Position numbers and translations under genes: made by a program
NCBI RefSeq assembly: GCF_026230105.1
Contig: NC_079480.1
Span: 11,946,488-12,010,487 of the forward strand
DNA: 64,000 nucleotides
Source of the DNA: Diorhabda sublineata
Taxonomy: Eukaryota; Arthropoda; Insecta; Coleoptera; Chrysomelidae
Reading direction: 5' to 3'
Notes under the pieces: generated by a model
Told to the model about the DNA's origin: nothing
The model's input: the letters and a program-made list of their open reading frames with translations, nothing else
Databases searched by the model: none
Shown here: positions 1 to 10,030 of the stretch, in pieces
Position numbering within the stretch: the stretch's first letter is position 1
Layout: the number at the start of each line of letters is the position of its first letter

Positions 1-1139
1 GTTGTGTGACCTCAAGTTTAAACCTTGACATTGATTGCCCAGTACCCTACGGCGACCATCCTATTCACTGCGCCAATATAAAAATGAAACTTTTTTTTAA
101 TTGTTTAGGTGCAGTTCAAAATTTGACGAAATGTCATTGCCAACATAACATTACATAGTATTTTTTTTTATTTCAGTTTAACGTGCCTTGACAGCGCTGG
201 TTATTGGCACAAAAAACAATCATAAGATACATAAGTTGAATAAAGAACTGTTACAAAATCTATTAGAATACATAAATTAATTATATTTTCTCATACAGCT
301 TGATGGCTTCAAGAAACTTTAAGTTGTCAAGTTCCTGTGATTGTTTGATATGAAAACCAACCTCAAGGAGACACTTAACTGTCCGACGGAAATGAGGAAA
401 ATCGTGGAGTTTCCTAAACCCACCAAGGTGTATGAGAAAATATAATTAATTACATAGCATTTAAGTTATCTAGAGAATTTGGATCTGCTTCTATATAATA
501 TAAATTCTCAAAATAAAAAAATGCCACTCATCCTTTAAAAATACAGGCGCCCTTTTCGTTCGACTACTACAAAATGACTCTTATTCAGCGAAGACTGTGG
601 GAGCTAAATTTCAAATCCTCAGTTGGTTATTTAAAGAATGTAAGTTAGACCACCGAGAGACATGGGTCCAACATACGACCTAGTATAACGAATATGTGTA
701 AGAAGAGTACGGCACGGTTAGGTATTAACAGATCAGTTATGCCATGGTAGACCGGCCCCAATCAGAATAGAATAGAGGTGTGCTCGTATAAAAGTGTTTT
801 TTTTTGTTGATTATGTTCCAAAGAATATATATGTAATTTAGTGCAAATTTATAATTACAGATATAAATGTAAAACTAGTTAAATAGTCCAGTTACTAGCA
901 GCAAAAAACTGTTAAACCGTGGAAATTTTGAGAAACAACAACGATTTTCATGAAAACTTTTCTCTAAATCTACCCTGTGGCAAATTGTGTTTTTTATTTT
1001 ATTACTGTATTGAAATTTTAGAATTATTTGGTTAAAAAGTAGTCGAAATGAAGTATATTTAGATCTCTAGACCTCCTCGAATAAATTTATGATTGTTTCG
1101 ATAGATACAACCCTAAATTATCTATTGAGAACATCAAGA
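1..1139. other. AT-rich stretch without recognisable gene
   Basis: No transposon motif, RNA gene or repeat was recognised here. The only coding-like signal is a short open stretch on the minus strand at about 295-425 (roughly 44 residues, ending near ELDNLKFLEAIKLYE). It has no homologue that I can name and no clear start, so it could equally be chance. Confidence 0.5.
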
Positions 1140-1141
1140 TA

Positions 1142-1941
1142 TGAGGTTTGGCTATTAAATAACGAGACTGTTTATGAAAAAGGATTTAATTATAAAAATT
1201 ATTCCACATTCGAATGCTTCCCTTCAACATACTCCTTTCCCCGCGCTACACAATTTTCCGTACGTTTTTTCCATTGATCGAAGCAGTGCTGGAAGTCTTC
1301 TTTGGTGAGCGCCGTTTTTTTCCTTTACCGCTTCCTTTAAAAGCAGATATTTTAATAACATTTCTAACCTTTCAAGGAAATCTGAGCAGACCCGTTGAGG
1401 CAAGAGCTTTTGGTCAGGAGTCAAATTTTTTAGCACCAACTTTGCACAGAATTTTGTCATGTGTAATTCCTCGTGTAAAATTTTCTAACCGTTTCATTAT
1501 CGGCGTTTACAGCCTCGATAATCATCATCCGGATGTTCATTCGACGATCTGTACGCACAATTTGGTTGATTTTGGTCACTGTTTCCGGAGTTTAAGCAGT
1601 CTAAGGTGACCTGGGTGCTAGTCATCTTCAATGCTTTCTCGGCACTCACTAAAGCACTTACAACACTCAAAAACACGCGCAAGAGATAGAGTATTGTCCC
1701 CACAGGTTTCTTGCAACAATTTATAACACTGTCGGAGTTTTTCTCAATTTAACGAGAAATTTGAGATGGATCCGCTGTTTTTTACCACACACCGCTACTG
1801 CACAAATATTATAATAGTGACGGAAGCGTGTTTTGGGACCTGCATAGACAAGATATCTAGATACCCAAGGCACTAATCGTTTTTCATCCCACCCGCCTAG
1901 GGCGCCCTCGAGGCGCGCAGTTATTTAATAGCCAGACCTCG
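1142..1941 (-). mobile_element. mariner element, internally deleted, with TIRs and TA target site
   Basis: Both ends carry the same inverted repeat: the left end reads GAGGTTTGGCTATTAAATAA and the right end, reversed, GAGGTCTGGCTATTAAATAA. TA dinucleotides flank both ends (1140-1141 and 1942-1943), the target duplication expected for mariner. The element is 800 bp against about 1.3 kb for a complete mariner, and the loss is internal, because both the N-terminal and C-terminal transposase regions remain. Such deletion derivatives are non-autonomous but can be moved in trans. Confidence 0.88.
1199..1790 (-). pseudogene. mariner transposase remnant (catalytic core deleted)
   Basis: Read on the minus strand, scattered frames give the mariner N-terminal region (RKTPTVLYKLLQETCGD, then an HTH-like RTDRRMNIRMM segment), the linker motif NLTPDQK followed by VCSDFLERL, and the C-terminal tail DFQHCFDQWKKR...YVEGKH ending in a stop at 1199-1201. 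The segment that should follow SDFLERL, containing the DD34D catalytic residues, is absent, and the text jumps to the C-terminus. Several frameshifts and stops separate the pieces. The C-terminal tail is in one clean frame, which suggests fairly modest decay apart from the deletion. It cannot encode an active transposase. Confidence 0.87.
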
Positions 1942-1943
1942 TA

Positions 1944-2342
1944 AACTTGAAAACTATTGTTATTATAGCTTGAACTGATTGAAATTAGAATGAAATTATG
2001 ATAATCATCTGGCAATGAAGTAAGTTTTTGTATAAGATTTGATAGAAAATCTGCCGATTCAATATCATTGGTCTGTCACGAAACCCTTTAACCTTTAACT
2101 AAAAATATGATAAAGCTGAAGAGCTTAATATTCTGAATCTAGATCTGCTTCTTATTGTGTATATCATTTTCAAGTACGCTTGATTTAGAGAGTCGCAGGT
2201 AAAGAAACCTGTAACTACTTCTGTTTATTTTGGAGAAATACCTAGGAGACTCTAATATCATATAATTGAAATCAGATCGTACGTGTAATGTTTCTTTCTC
2301 CAAACGACTACCAATTTTACAACTTATGAATCAAGATGTGAT
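1944..2342. other. no feature recognised
   Basis: AT-rich sequence between the mariner and the long-TIR element. No coding motif or repeat was seen. Confidence 0.5.
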
Positions 2343-2690
2343 CCAAACTATCAAGAAGTATTAAAAAAAGTTTTAACAGATGTCATCAAACGAAATACTG
2401 TTGTTCTTAAAGAAACGAATTCAAAATACGTTTTTAAAGTAAAATGGCGTTATGAAAAAATTTTATTCGGGCGGCATTTAGGCAGAATCTACCATTGATT
2501 AACAATAGGCTATAAATTAAGGTCTATCATTGTTGTTGATAATCGCTGGTACGTTTTGTACAAACATTGCTAATTGCGGGTAGATTTTGCCTCCCTGGGA
2601 ATACCATGCGCACTATTGCCAATAGGAGGTGGGATTTACCTTGACGTTGCTAATAAGCGGTATGTTTTATCTACACACTTATTATTGCAT
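2343..2690 (+). repeat. left long TIR with internal ~30 bp repeats
   Basis: The inner part (about 2530-2690) contains four degenerate copies of a ~30-50 bp unit built around TTGCTAATNGCGGTA: near 2534, 2567, 2616 and 2646. Arrays of short repeats in subterminal regions are often transposase binding sites; that role here is inference. Confidence 0.75.
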
Positions 2691-2799
2691 AGTCCTGCAT
2701 TTCTGTTTTATTTTTCGCGTGGTGTAGTCAATGTCTCTTGATTATTATTATACATTATTCACTGGTATTCAGTGGATATCAGAATTTTCTGCCGAAACT

Positions 2800-3520
2800 A
2801 ATACTTCTTGGGTATTACGCAGATCCAAGACCGCATCAAAGAAGATAGTATTCAGGTTAGTACTAAAATAACATCAAAACGTCAAAACCAAGAATGCAAA
2901 GATGTAAACAATTGGATGCATGGAACATTGCACATGTGCAAGTATAATCCTCCTATAAACTCTGTAAGCATCAGGCTGCTATGTTTTTTTATACTGATCC
3001 TATTACAACTGAGGCTAAAATTATAGATACTCGATGGCAGTTCTGGCATTAAAAGATAACGCCATAGAAAGGGATTTTTATGCACCGCTTGTTGAAAGTA
3101 AGTTCATCAGCTGCTCAAATAATCCATATTTAAATGAAATAAGTTTAAATTATGAAAATTATGATGCTGTAAATGAAAATACTGAAACACTGTCAGACCA
3201 AAAAAGTAAAAATAAAAATGAGTTCGAACATTTCCTAGATGCACTAGGAAAACAATATACTAAGTTTGGTACATGTGAAGTAACTTTTGAACATTTTTAA
3301 GTACGTGCGGTAGTACCTTTAGCCTACGCAGTTGGTGCTTCAATAAGAGTTCAGCCGACGTCCATCTCCAGAAGAAAATCAGGTGTAACTAGAGGTAGCA
3401 AGCATCGACCTGCAAGTCGACCAGCAACTGGTGAAAAAACACAATTAAACAGGATAATAAATCTCGCTTTCATTGTAAATCAAAATGTGCCAAATGCGAA
3501 GTTGCGCTAAACATAAAATT
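2800..3520 (+). pseudogene. unrecognised protein remnant inside long-TIR element
   Basis: Three pieces look coding on the + strand. About 2808-3026 and 3034-3300 form adjacent short open frames, the second acidic and containing NEFEHFLDALGKQYTKF, which loosely resembles a BESS-type motif. A shifted frame at about 3345-3510 gives a basic tail (VQPTSISRRKSG, TRGSKHRPASRPATGEK, then NQNVPNAKLR). A basic proline/arginine-rich tail of this style occurs in proteins carried by insect transposons, but I cannot name the family. It is broken by frameshifts and a stop at 3298-3300. It may encode an accessory protein or be unrelated to the transposase. Confidence 0.4.
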
Positions 3521-3639
3521 TTAACTGTAATAACTTAAAATGTTTTGTACAAATAATAAAATAATAAAGCCTGTATTGTTCCTTTTCACATATATTTCCT
3601 TTTCTATCACCAAGCTCATGAATGGATGTGCACATGTTT

Positions 3640-3967
3640 AGATAAAACATACCGCTGATTAGCAACGTCAAGGCAAATCTTACCTCCTATTGGCAATAGT
3701 GCGCATAGTATTCCCAGGGAGACAAAATCGACCGTGATTAGCAATGTTTGTACAAAACGTACCAACTATTAGCAACAACCATTGAGAGACCTTAATTTTT
3801 AGCCTATTGTTAATCAATCGTAGATTCTGCCTAAATGCCGCCCGAACAAAATTTTCATAACGTCATTTTTCTTCAAAAACGTATTTTGAATTCGTTTCTT
3901 TAAGAACAACAGTATTTCGTTTGATTACTTCTGTTAAAACTTTTTTTAGTACTTCTTGATAGTTTGG
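3640..3967 (-). repeat. right long TIR
   Basis: Inverted copy of 2343-2690 with the same ~30 bp sub-repeats in reverse order (ATTAGCAA cores) and only small indels. Confidence 0.78.
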
Positions 3968-4395
3968 TAGATTCTGACTAAATGCGTTTGCGCGAGGCTG
4001 GCGGAAGTTATTTACATTTCAATAACTCATTTAAGAATAGTATGAAGTTTTTATGCAGAAGTATGATTTACTGTCCACTAAGCTCCGAAGAACTATCATA
4101 CGTTCTCTTATAATTAAAGCAGAAGATTTTAATGTTAATTTTGCGTCCAAAGATGGACAATGGACAAGATGGACAACTCTTGGTAAATTTCTTACCTTAC
4201 AGAAATGATCCTACCACAAGACAAGAAATAACAATTGAGGTAGTTTCTTTCAAATATCTACTTAATTTTCATTTCTCTTAGAATAAGCCTATTGTCTCGG
4301 TCTTACAATCAACCACAGTAATTATTGACGTATCCGAAATTAAATAATGAATAAAAGTAAAAAATATTAATTTTTCACTTCTTAAACCCTTGTAC
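3968..4395. other. no gene recognised
   Basis: Contains a short repetition of TGGACAA around 4155-4180; otherwise AT-rich without motifs. Confidence 0.45.
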
Positions 4396-4745
4396 TGAGT
4401 GTTTCAAAAAAAGGTGATCCCGTCTCTTTCATAACATCATCCGTATTCCAGATAAAGGGCGTTGAAGAAAAACAATTTATATATATTTCTTCCGATTTTG
4501 CCGCAACTACTGGCAACATTGTATGTTTATACGAATATTTTTTTTTGGAATTTGTTTTCATGTCTGTAACTGTCGTAGAGGGCGCTAGTTACACGGTTCG
4601 TATTAATCATAATTAATTAATAATAATTTTCAATATTAGATTTATTAAGCATACTTTCGAGCATCATTTATTTTTATACTAAAAATGTATTTTTGATTTT
4701 CGGAATATTTTGATTTGAAAATTATAATTATAACCGATCTAGGAA
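4396..4745 (+). repeat. left copy of long inverted repeat pair
   Basis: The outer block AAAAAAAGGTGATCCCGTCT, the block ATAAAGGGCGTTGAAGAAAA and an inner block containing AATATTAGATTTATTAAGCA all recur inverted at 8190-8665. The left copy lacks about 30 bp present on the right, and the middle portion has diverged or been replaced. Confidence 0.7.
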
Positions 4746-5092
4746 GAATGTGATAACCAAGTGGTTGGCAAAGTGCGGCTCTTTGGCTCCTTAAATGCGG
4801 CGACGGAGCAGCTTTAGTATTTGTCAAAAGTTCTCTAAATGCTATAATAACCGGGTTGAAATTTTCTCTATTTGAAATTGACATTAGTAGCTTTGAAATA
4901 TAATTGGTGGATTTTGAAACAAGAAGATACGGCACGGTCTCTGTGTGGAATTGGGAATACACAAGCGGTTTGCTTTGAATGACTTTGAATGAATATATTC
5001 ATTAAGAATGGAATTTAGTTTTATTTAGTGAGATAAAGTTAATTTATAATTAACCAAAATATAAATATTTTGGCTCCTTGGCTAATAAGTAA

Positions 5093-5800
5093 GTGAATAT
5101 CCACTTATAACGGGCGCAATAATCTGTTATGCCGATGACGATGTAATTGTGGTAGAGAGCGAAGACGATTTACAGCAGCTCCTATATGCATTCAACGTAA
5201 AAGCTAAAACCTTTAACATGCAAGTATCCACTGCAAAAACTAAAACACTTTTCATCTCTGAAGAATCAATGAGGTGCAAACTCGCCTTAGAAAATAAGAC
5301 TGTATAACAGGTAATGTCATTTGACTGTCTAGGCATACAAATCAGCGTAGACCAGAACAGAATAAATGAAGTGAAAGAACAAGCAAACAAAGCCAGCTGA
5401 ATATCAGGCACACTCCGGGACATTATCTGGAATAATACCAGTATGAACAGAAGGGCAAAAGTTAAAATATACAAAACCTGCGTTAGACCCATATGGAAAC
5501 AAGTGTGGACAACAGAAGAACTGAAAACATTCGAACAACAGAAATGAAAATACTCAGAAACATATGCGGATCCACACTAAGAGACAGAAAGAAATACAGA
5601 GACATAAGACAGGAATGTGAGATGGAAAACATAGTCAGATGTAGAAGAGCTTGGAATGAACACGTGGACAGGATGACCTGAGAAAGATTAGCAAAGATCG
5701 CACGAGACAGTAAACCAGGGACACGACGACCTTTGGGAAGACCTCCAAAAAGATGGATGGATTCATGGACATCAACATCTCAAAGGTGACAAGTTGGAAA
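5093..5800 (+). pseudogene. RTE-type LINE, reverse transcriptase 3' part
   Basis: The + strand encodes the palm motif CYADDDVIVVESEDDLQQL (YADD), then the downstream RT block with CLGIQISVDQNRINEV, LRDIIWNNTSMNRRAKVKIY and KTCVRP, and a C-terminal block with RTTEMKILRNICGSTLRDR, EHVDRMT and GRPPKRWMDSW. This order matches the end of RTE-clade LINE polyproteins. It is 5'-truncated before YADD and has in-frame stops, one after KTV and one after NKAS, plus a short deletion after CVRP. The A/G-rich end near 5830 fits a LINE 3' tail. It was probably inserted inside the interval bounded by the long inverted repeats. Confidence 0.87.
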
Positions 5801-6051
5801 CTACAAGCGTAAGGCCTACAATATGTTGAAGAAAAAGAATAAGAAGGCTAATACGTTAGTCGACCAGTGTGATAACCTATTAATTTGATACATAAATTTG
5901 CTGCCAAAACATTAATTTTGAATGTGTGTTGAATGTAATGTAATAACCTTTTGACATGTGGATTCTCATCACACCAGTAGTGTGCATTATGAGATTTAGA
6001 CATGAGAGTTCTTGGACTTGTCCGTGATGATAAGGATGTAACTGTTGCTCT

Positions 6052-6900
6052 ATAGCCTTTAACCGCTATCCTGAAAAATTTTCACACTCTCACTACCATT
6101 GGTATGAGACCTCTCTGCTCTATCCGTGTCATTATCAAATGTCAGTGCGACTAATAAAGTTTCAAACCTTCTTCTTGACCTTGTACACCTAAATATATAT
6201 CTTCCAGTGCCATCAGTGGCAAACCAATCCTCTAAACTCTCTCTTCCTGCCTTAAATACTTCTGTGTATGTAAGCAACCCCAAAAAAGCTCTCATCTCTG
6301 CAGCATCTACATCTTTCAATGGTGAATGGTCTTGGTTCTTGTACTTTGTCCGAATTTGAGAAAGTTTACGATTTGTCCAATGCACAACTTCATGCAGCAT
6401 ATTTGCGCTAAATAGTAGTTCCCATACTTGCAGAGGGCTTACATTTTCTCCCAATGCTTTTGCTGAACCTCGTAAACTCTTCTAGAATTAGCTGGAGGCG
6501 TTGTTTTGACGCTCGTAAAAAATATTGTCTTCTTAGATTTTCTTCAAGTTCATTGTTTACTACCTCTTGTTCTTCTTCATTTCCGGATTGCACCGATTCT
6601 GTATCATGCTCATTTTCAGAGACGTAACTTTCATCCTCATCGCTTATGAAATTGTCTTCTTCTAGTTGATTCAAGCACCATTCCTCAAATTTTGGATTTT
6701 CCGAATGCATCGACGATGGCCCCGCCCTCTGTGACATCTTTATAGAAAAAACCCTAAAAAAATGATAACAGAAATCCAGCACTTACGCTATTCCCGGTAT
6801 GTCTAAAAAAATCGCTCCTAACTTACACGTGTTATTCATCTGATCGCCAGCGCGCTACTACTGGCGGTATGAGATACCGCTAGGTGGCGATTAAAGGTTA
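6052..6900 (-). mobile_element. piggyBac-like element, 3' part deleted
   Basis: On the minus strand the 5' end reads TTAA (6891-6894 region) followed by CCTTTAATCGCC and a short subterminal inverted repeat (GCGGTAT / ATACCGC style), as expected for piggyBac with its TTAA target. The other end carries a related CCTTTAACCGC at about 6055 but no clear TTAA, so the distal end is rearranged. Only the N-terminal transposase region remains. Confidence 0.75.
6059..6737 (-). pseudogene. piggyBac transposase, N-terminal part
   Basis: From the methionine at 6737 the protein begins with an acidic region (FEEWCLNQLEEDNFISDED, then a Glu/Asp-rich run) and continues, after one frameshift near 6450, into SPLQVWELLFSANMLHEVV, RAFLGLLTYTEVFKAGRES and FRCTRSRRRFETLLVAL with FDNDTDRAERS. 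These are the hallmarks of the DDE_Tnp_1_7 (piggyBac/PGBD4-like) N-terminal half. The reading stops at 6059 before the catalytic aspartates, so it is inactive. The acidic N-terminus and order of motifs are normal for the family. Confidence 0.86.
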
Positions 6901-7319
6901 ATAATCCTCCAAGTACTTGAAGGAGAAGTATTTATTTGTCTTGCCACATTCCATACGCTAACTGTTGAATTTTGATCAAATAAATTTGAAATCATATTTT
7001 CTTTATTAATGTTGTTCTGACCTACCAGAATTTATTTTTTTGGGGGGTCTCACAATCCCAGTTTCTCGACAACGTCGTTCAAAGTCTCTAAATGTATTTT
7101 GTATTCACTTGGTAAGCTTCTTCGAGGAAACTTTTCTGCATAACGCTTAACAGCGGCACTAGAGTTTTCTAAACACTCGCCTAAGGTTAATAACATGTCA
7201 GTCTAATTTAACAACAAATAACAAGGTTTCAGAAATGTAATTATTATTGACTCAACGTAATAACTATCAATGAATGACAGTTTTTCATGGTAAACGCAGA
7301 GAAAATACTATTGCCGTGT
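6901..7319. other. no feature recognised
   Basis: AT-rich sequence between the piggyBac remnant and the palindromic repeat; no coding motif found. Confidence 0.45.
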
Positions 7320-7530
7320 AAAATTCAAAGTTAAATAATTACTCAACTATTGGAGGTCTTATTATGAAACAAACAACAGTTTGAGTCCCAAAACCACAAT
7401 AAATGATCATCAAATTGTTGTTTGCTTCAAACTGTGGCCTCCAATATATAACTCAGTGCCCTTACTTATTTAACTTTGGAAAACAATATTCTAGAATGAT
7501 TAGACTGGATTCCTGTGAAACGTTAGGTTA
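7320..7530. repeat. palindromic MITE-like repeat
   Basis: The left arm at 7320-7385 (CAAAGTTAAATAATTACTCA...TTGGAGG...AAACAAACAACAGTTTG) is inverted at 7418-7483, with about 35 bp between. Similarity of its right half to 7921-8038 continues to about 7530, so the real element extends beyond the palindrome. No coding capacity. Confidence 0.7.
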
Positions 7531-7559
7531 TTTCCCTGGTCGACTAAAAAATTTTTTTT

Positions 7560-7905
7560 TGTAGTAGTAGTAGGTTTTTATAAAGAATATATAGCTACAT
7601 TATTCATTGGTAAAATATTTACTATTCATTAAAAAAATAATTTCATGTTTTTTAAATCGTATATATTAATAATATTTATAGTTTACACGTAATAAACATG
7701 CCTCACATTTATTAAAAACAAAAAAAATCACTTTAACTATCAATTAGCTCTACTTTTTCCATTTATGAGAGGTTGGTTTTTCAAAAACCAACAGTAATCA
7801 CCCGTCATGGCAGAATCTCATCGTCCTTTATACCAAATTTCCATTTTTCTAAAATCTTGGTGGAACCTTTCACCCTGCTCATCACTGACAGCTCCCAAAT
7901 TTTCG
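7560..7905 (-). pseudogene. 3' fragment of an unassigned repeat gene family (SDEQGERF type)
   Basis: The minus strand encodes ENLGAVSDEQGERFHQDF, KMEIWYKGR and DYCWFLKN, followed by about 150 bp that also follows the second copy at 39.0-39.1 kb. The shared 3' region shows that a whole unit, not just a coding exon, was copied. I know proteins with the signature SDEQGERFHQD...YQGRW...DYCW as highly repeated ORFs in arthropod genomes, but cannot assign a transposon class. This copy keeps only the last ~55 codons, with a stop after KGR, and is cut at 7905 next to a MITE half. Confidence 0.7.
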
Positions 7906-7920
7906 GGAAAAAATGTCAGA

Positions 7921-8038
7921 TCAGCAAACTGTTGTTTGTTTCATACTAAGGCCTCCAATAGCTCAGTGACCATACTTATTTAACTTTGAAAAACAAGAAA
8001 CTATACTAATTAGATTGGACTTCTGTGAAACGTAAAAG
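7921..8038. repeat. half copy of the 7.3-7.5 kb palindromic repeat
   Basis: Direct repeat of 7418-7530 (shared blocks GTTGTTTG, GGCCTCCAAT, ACTTATTTAACTTTG, CTGTGAAACGT). Together the two copies flank the SDEQGERF fragment in the same orientation. Confidence 0.7.
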
Positions 8039-8189
8039 AAAAGAAAGCCTTCAGTTCCAATTTTTTAAATATATCTGTTTCATCGACGGGATCTCATTAA
8101 CGCCTACAAAATAATTCCAATTCACCTAATGCCTACTAATTAATAATAATGATAATTAATAACTTTAGCAATACTTTATACTAGGATCG

Positions 8190-8665
8190 GTTGTTACTTC
8201 ATAATTTTCAAATCAAAGTATACAGTATAGAGTTTTGAAAAAGTACCTTTTTGATGTAAAATTAAATGATGTTTAAATTCACTTGAAATTTTGCTTAATA
8301 AATCTAATATTGAAGAAATTGTAATCAATACTACTTGGTCCAAACCGTATAACAATATTAGCATAACTTTAAATAAAGCATTCTGTACGTGTTTAGGTAT
8401 CAGTGACTCAAGAACGAGTTAGTAATAATAAACTTGTTAAACACCCTACTCAGGCCTCAAAATAAGTATCAATCATTTGATTTAAAAAATCTAGAAATTT
8501 ATTCAATCACATCAATGAATAATTAAAATAAGTAGATTAGAAAATCTTCAGAAGGAGCCTTTTTTTCTTCAACGCCCTTTATCTTGAATACGGATGGAGT
8601 TACGAAAATTTGTACTGAGCAAACCCCAGATATCTATCCTAGAGACGGGATCACCTTTTTTTAGA
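8190..8665 (-). repeat. right copy of long inverted repeat pair
   Basis: Inverted partner of 4396-4745. The similarity stops sharply after AGGTGATCCC plus an A-run on both sides, which suggests a true element end. The two copies may be the TIRs of one ~4.3 kb element later loaded with other insertions, or two solo copies of the same repeat in opposite orientation. Confidence 0.68.
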
Positions 8666-8869
8666 GCAACAGGCTTAGAAAATTTAAAATAATTATTTTT
8701 TTTTTGACTTAAATAAATACAAATTGATTAACAAGAATATTGGTGTTTATTTCAAGTCGATAGGATTAGTATTGACAAACTTACAAAGCTTAGAAGTCTA
8801 GATATATTTTATAATATTCAAGATCCGTTTCTGGTTGAAGTGCTATTTTAAATGTTGATTTGTTTATGA

Positions 8870-8990
8870 AAATGGAACAGGGATTTTTTCGTGGTTCTTC
8901 AGACAATTTGCTTCAAATAGATTCCCTTGCAATGGTTGCTTATTTTGCCACAAATACAAGATATACAATTTTATAAGAATGTGGTGCGAT
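8870..8990 (+). pseudogene. possible SWIM-type transposon protein fragment
   Basis: A short + strand stretch reads FFRGSSDNLLQIDSLAMVA then YFATNTRYT, which resembles a conserved region of SWIM-domain proteins repeated in insect genomes (YFATNxxYTSAE-like). It ends after about 35 residues at a stop. Too short for a firm call. Confidence 0.35.
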
Positions 8991-9327
8991 CTGAACTTAT
9001 CTAACAACATAAAAATAAGTTTAATTCATATGTTACCGATGAAATAGAACAAAAAAATAATAAAATTGTACCTAGGCTGCCACCATATCCTACCAACCTG
9101 TAGAATTGATTTGGGCTCAAGTGAAAAATGAAGTGGTAGTCAAAAATACTACTCTTACGCTAAAATATGTAAAGGATCTTCTAATGGAAGACTTGGAAAA
9201 TGTGACAAGCATTGTGTTGCACACGAAGATGAAATGTTCAAGTTAAATAGGATTGTAGGTGATCTCCTAGAACCTATAATCCTTTCTTTTTCTATGGATG
9301 ACATTGAAACCGATTCTCAGTGAATAA
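8991..9327 (+). pseudogene. IS630/DDE_3-type transposase, C-terminal fragment
   Basis: The pieces NSYVTDEIEQKNNKIVPR, LPPY, PVELIWAQVKNEV, KNTTLTLKYVKDLL and, after a frameshift, KHCVAHEDEMFKLNRIVGD with an acidic end (DDIETDSQ, stop about 9325-9327) follow the C-terminal half of DDE_3 family transposases, including the PVELIW segment where the third catalytic acid lies. There is a small deletion between LPPY and PVELIW. The same family occurs at 12.1, 16.8 and 59.7-61.1 kb in this window. Confidence 0.8.
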
Positions 9328-9439
9328 TTATTTATAACTTTATATATTTAGTGTTTCTTGAGACATCAAATAATAAGGAATGTAATTATTAGCTTTGATA
9401 TACTTTAAAATGTTTTTAAGTATTGAAATAACTGTTTTC

Positions 9440-9655
9440 ATAATGAGGATTAATTATAATAGGTTTTCTATTCAAAAATAGGTCATTCCTCATAGCAATT
9501 GGATATTTCCCCTTCAATCACGTACTTAATCTTGCCATGGAATATTATAAATAAAAAATCCATGAAAAAGTGATGATGAAATATCATAAAAAATATTTTT
9601 CTAATTTTAAATCAAATAAATTCTTGTACTTCCAATGGAACATTTTCTTATATTC
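9440..9655. repeat. dispersed repeat, copy 1
   Basis: Blocks ATAGGTTTTCTATTCAAAAA / CAATT... and TTTTAAATCAAATAAATTCT followed by GGAACATTTTCTTATATT recur in the same order at 10540-10800. Non-coding; class unknown. Confidence 0.55.
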
Positions 9656-9679
9656 CTTCATCCTCCGAGGTTTCAGCTC

Positions 9680-9814
9680 GGTTCTGAGCATTCTCAAGCA
9701 TGCGCAGTATAGATAAAGTATCTAGAACGAGAAAGAAAATGAATACTGTCGGCACCGTAATGTAGACGCATTTTTCCTATAAAAACTGTCCATATAGGAG
9801 TATTACCATATATG
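9680..9814 (-). repeat. truncated copy of the 250 bp hAT-type MITE
   Basis: About 85 percent identical to the reverse complement of 45141-45275, including GAATACTGTCGGCACCGTAA and the terminal TAGGAGTATTACCATATATG that ends at 9814. The other end of the element is missing. Confidence 0.7.
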
Positions 9815-9829
9815 AGTGCCACCGTTTCC

Positions 9830-10030
9830 AGATCACACTTATTGCACTGTCCTGCACTGCACTGGCTGAACTTACTCTAGACCCAGTGCAAACATTACAG
9901 TGAGCTGGGTGCACTAGTTCTCTTGCACTGCTACTAAGAACAGCGATCTAGCGCTGGTTCTGCTACAAAGAACGCTTTAGTGTATACTTCCTGAACTAGT
10001 TCTGTCAGTGCAGCTACCAAGAACATGTGC
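9830..10030. other. short-motif-rich segment
   Basis: GC-richer than its surroundings, with TGCACTG/CAGTGCA repeated about six times and CTACNAAGAAC three times. No coding frame. Confidence 0.4.

Larger units (their letters stand above)
2343..3967. mobile_element. 1.6 kb element with ~330 bp terminal inverted repeats
   Basis: The sequence from 2343 reappears inverted up to 3967 (outer motif CCAAACTATCAAGAAGTA), with about 90 percent identity over some 330 bp. The two arms enclose about 950 bp with decayed open frames. Superfamily is not assigned: no DDE motif is visible, and the outer boundary and target duplication are blurred because the right flank has a second copy of a motif that also lies inside the arms (CAGAATCTACC). 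Long structured TIRs fit Foldback-like, Kolobok-like or MULE-like DNA transposons. Internal coding remnants are described separately. Confidence 0.75.

Noticed and set aside
1224..1460. Single 78-codon mariner frame taken as a whole gene
   Set aside because: Only its first part is in the family frame; the C-terminus is encoded in another frame, so it was merged into the pseudogene.
1214..1609. 131-codon + strand open frame
   Set aside because: It is antisense to the mariner remnant, whose minus-strand text matches the family.
2530..2690. Repeats in the long TIR as a CRISPR-like array
   Set aside because: The units are degenerate, contiguous and part of a eukaryotic transposon end, without spacer structure.
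5127..5492. 121-codon minus-strand hydrophobic frame
   Set aside because: Antisense shadow of the RTE reverse transcriptase read on the + strand.
6126..6359. + strand frame of 77 codons
   Set aside because: Antisense of the piggyBac transposase.
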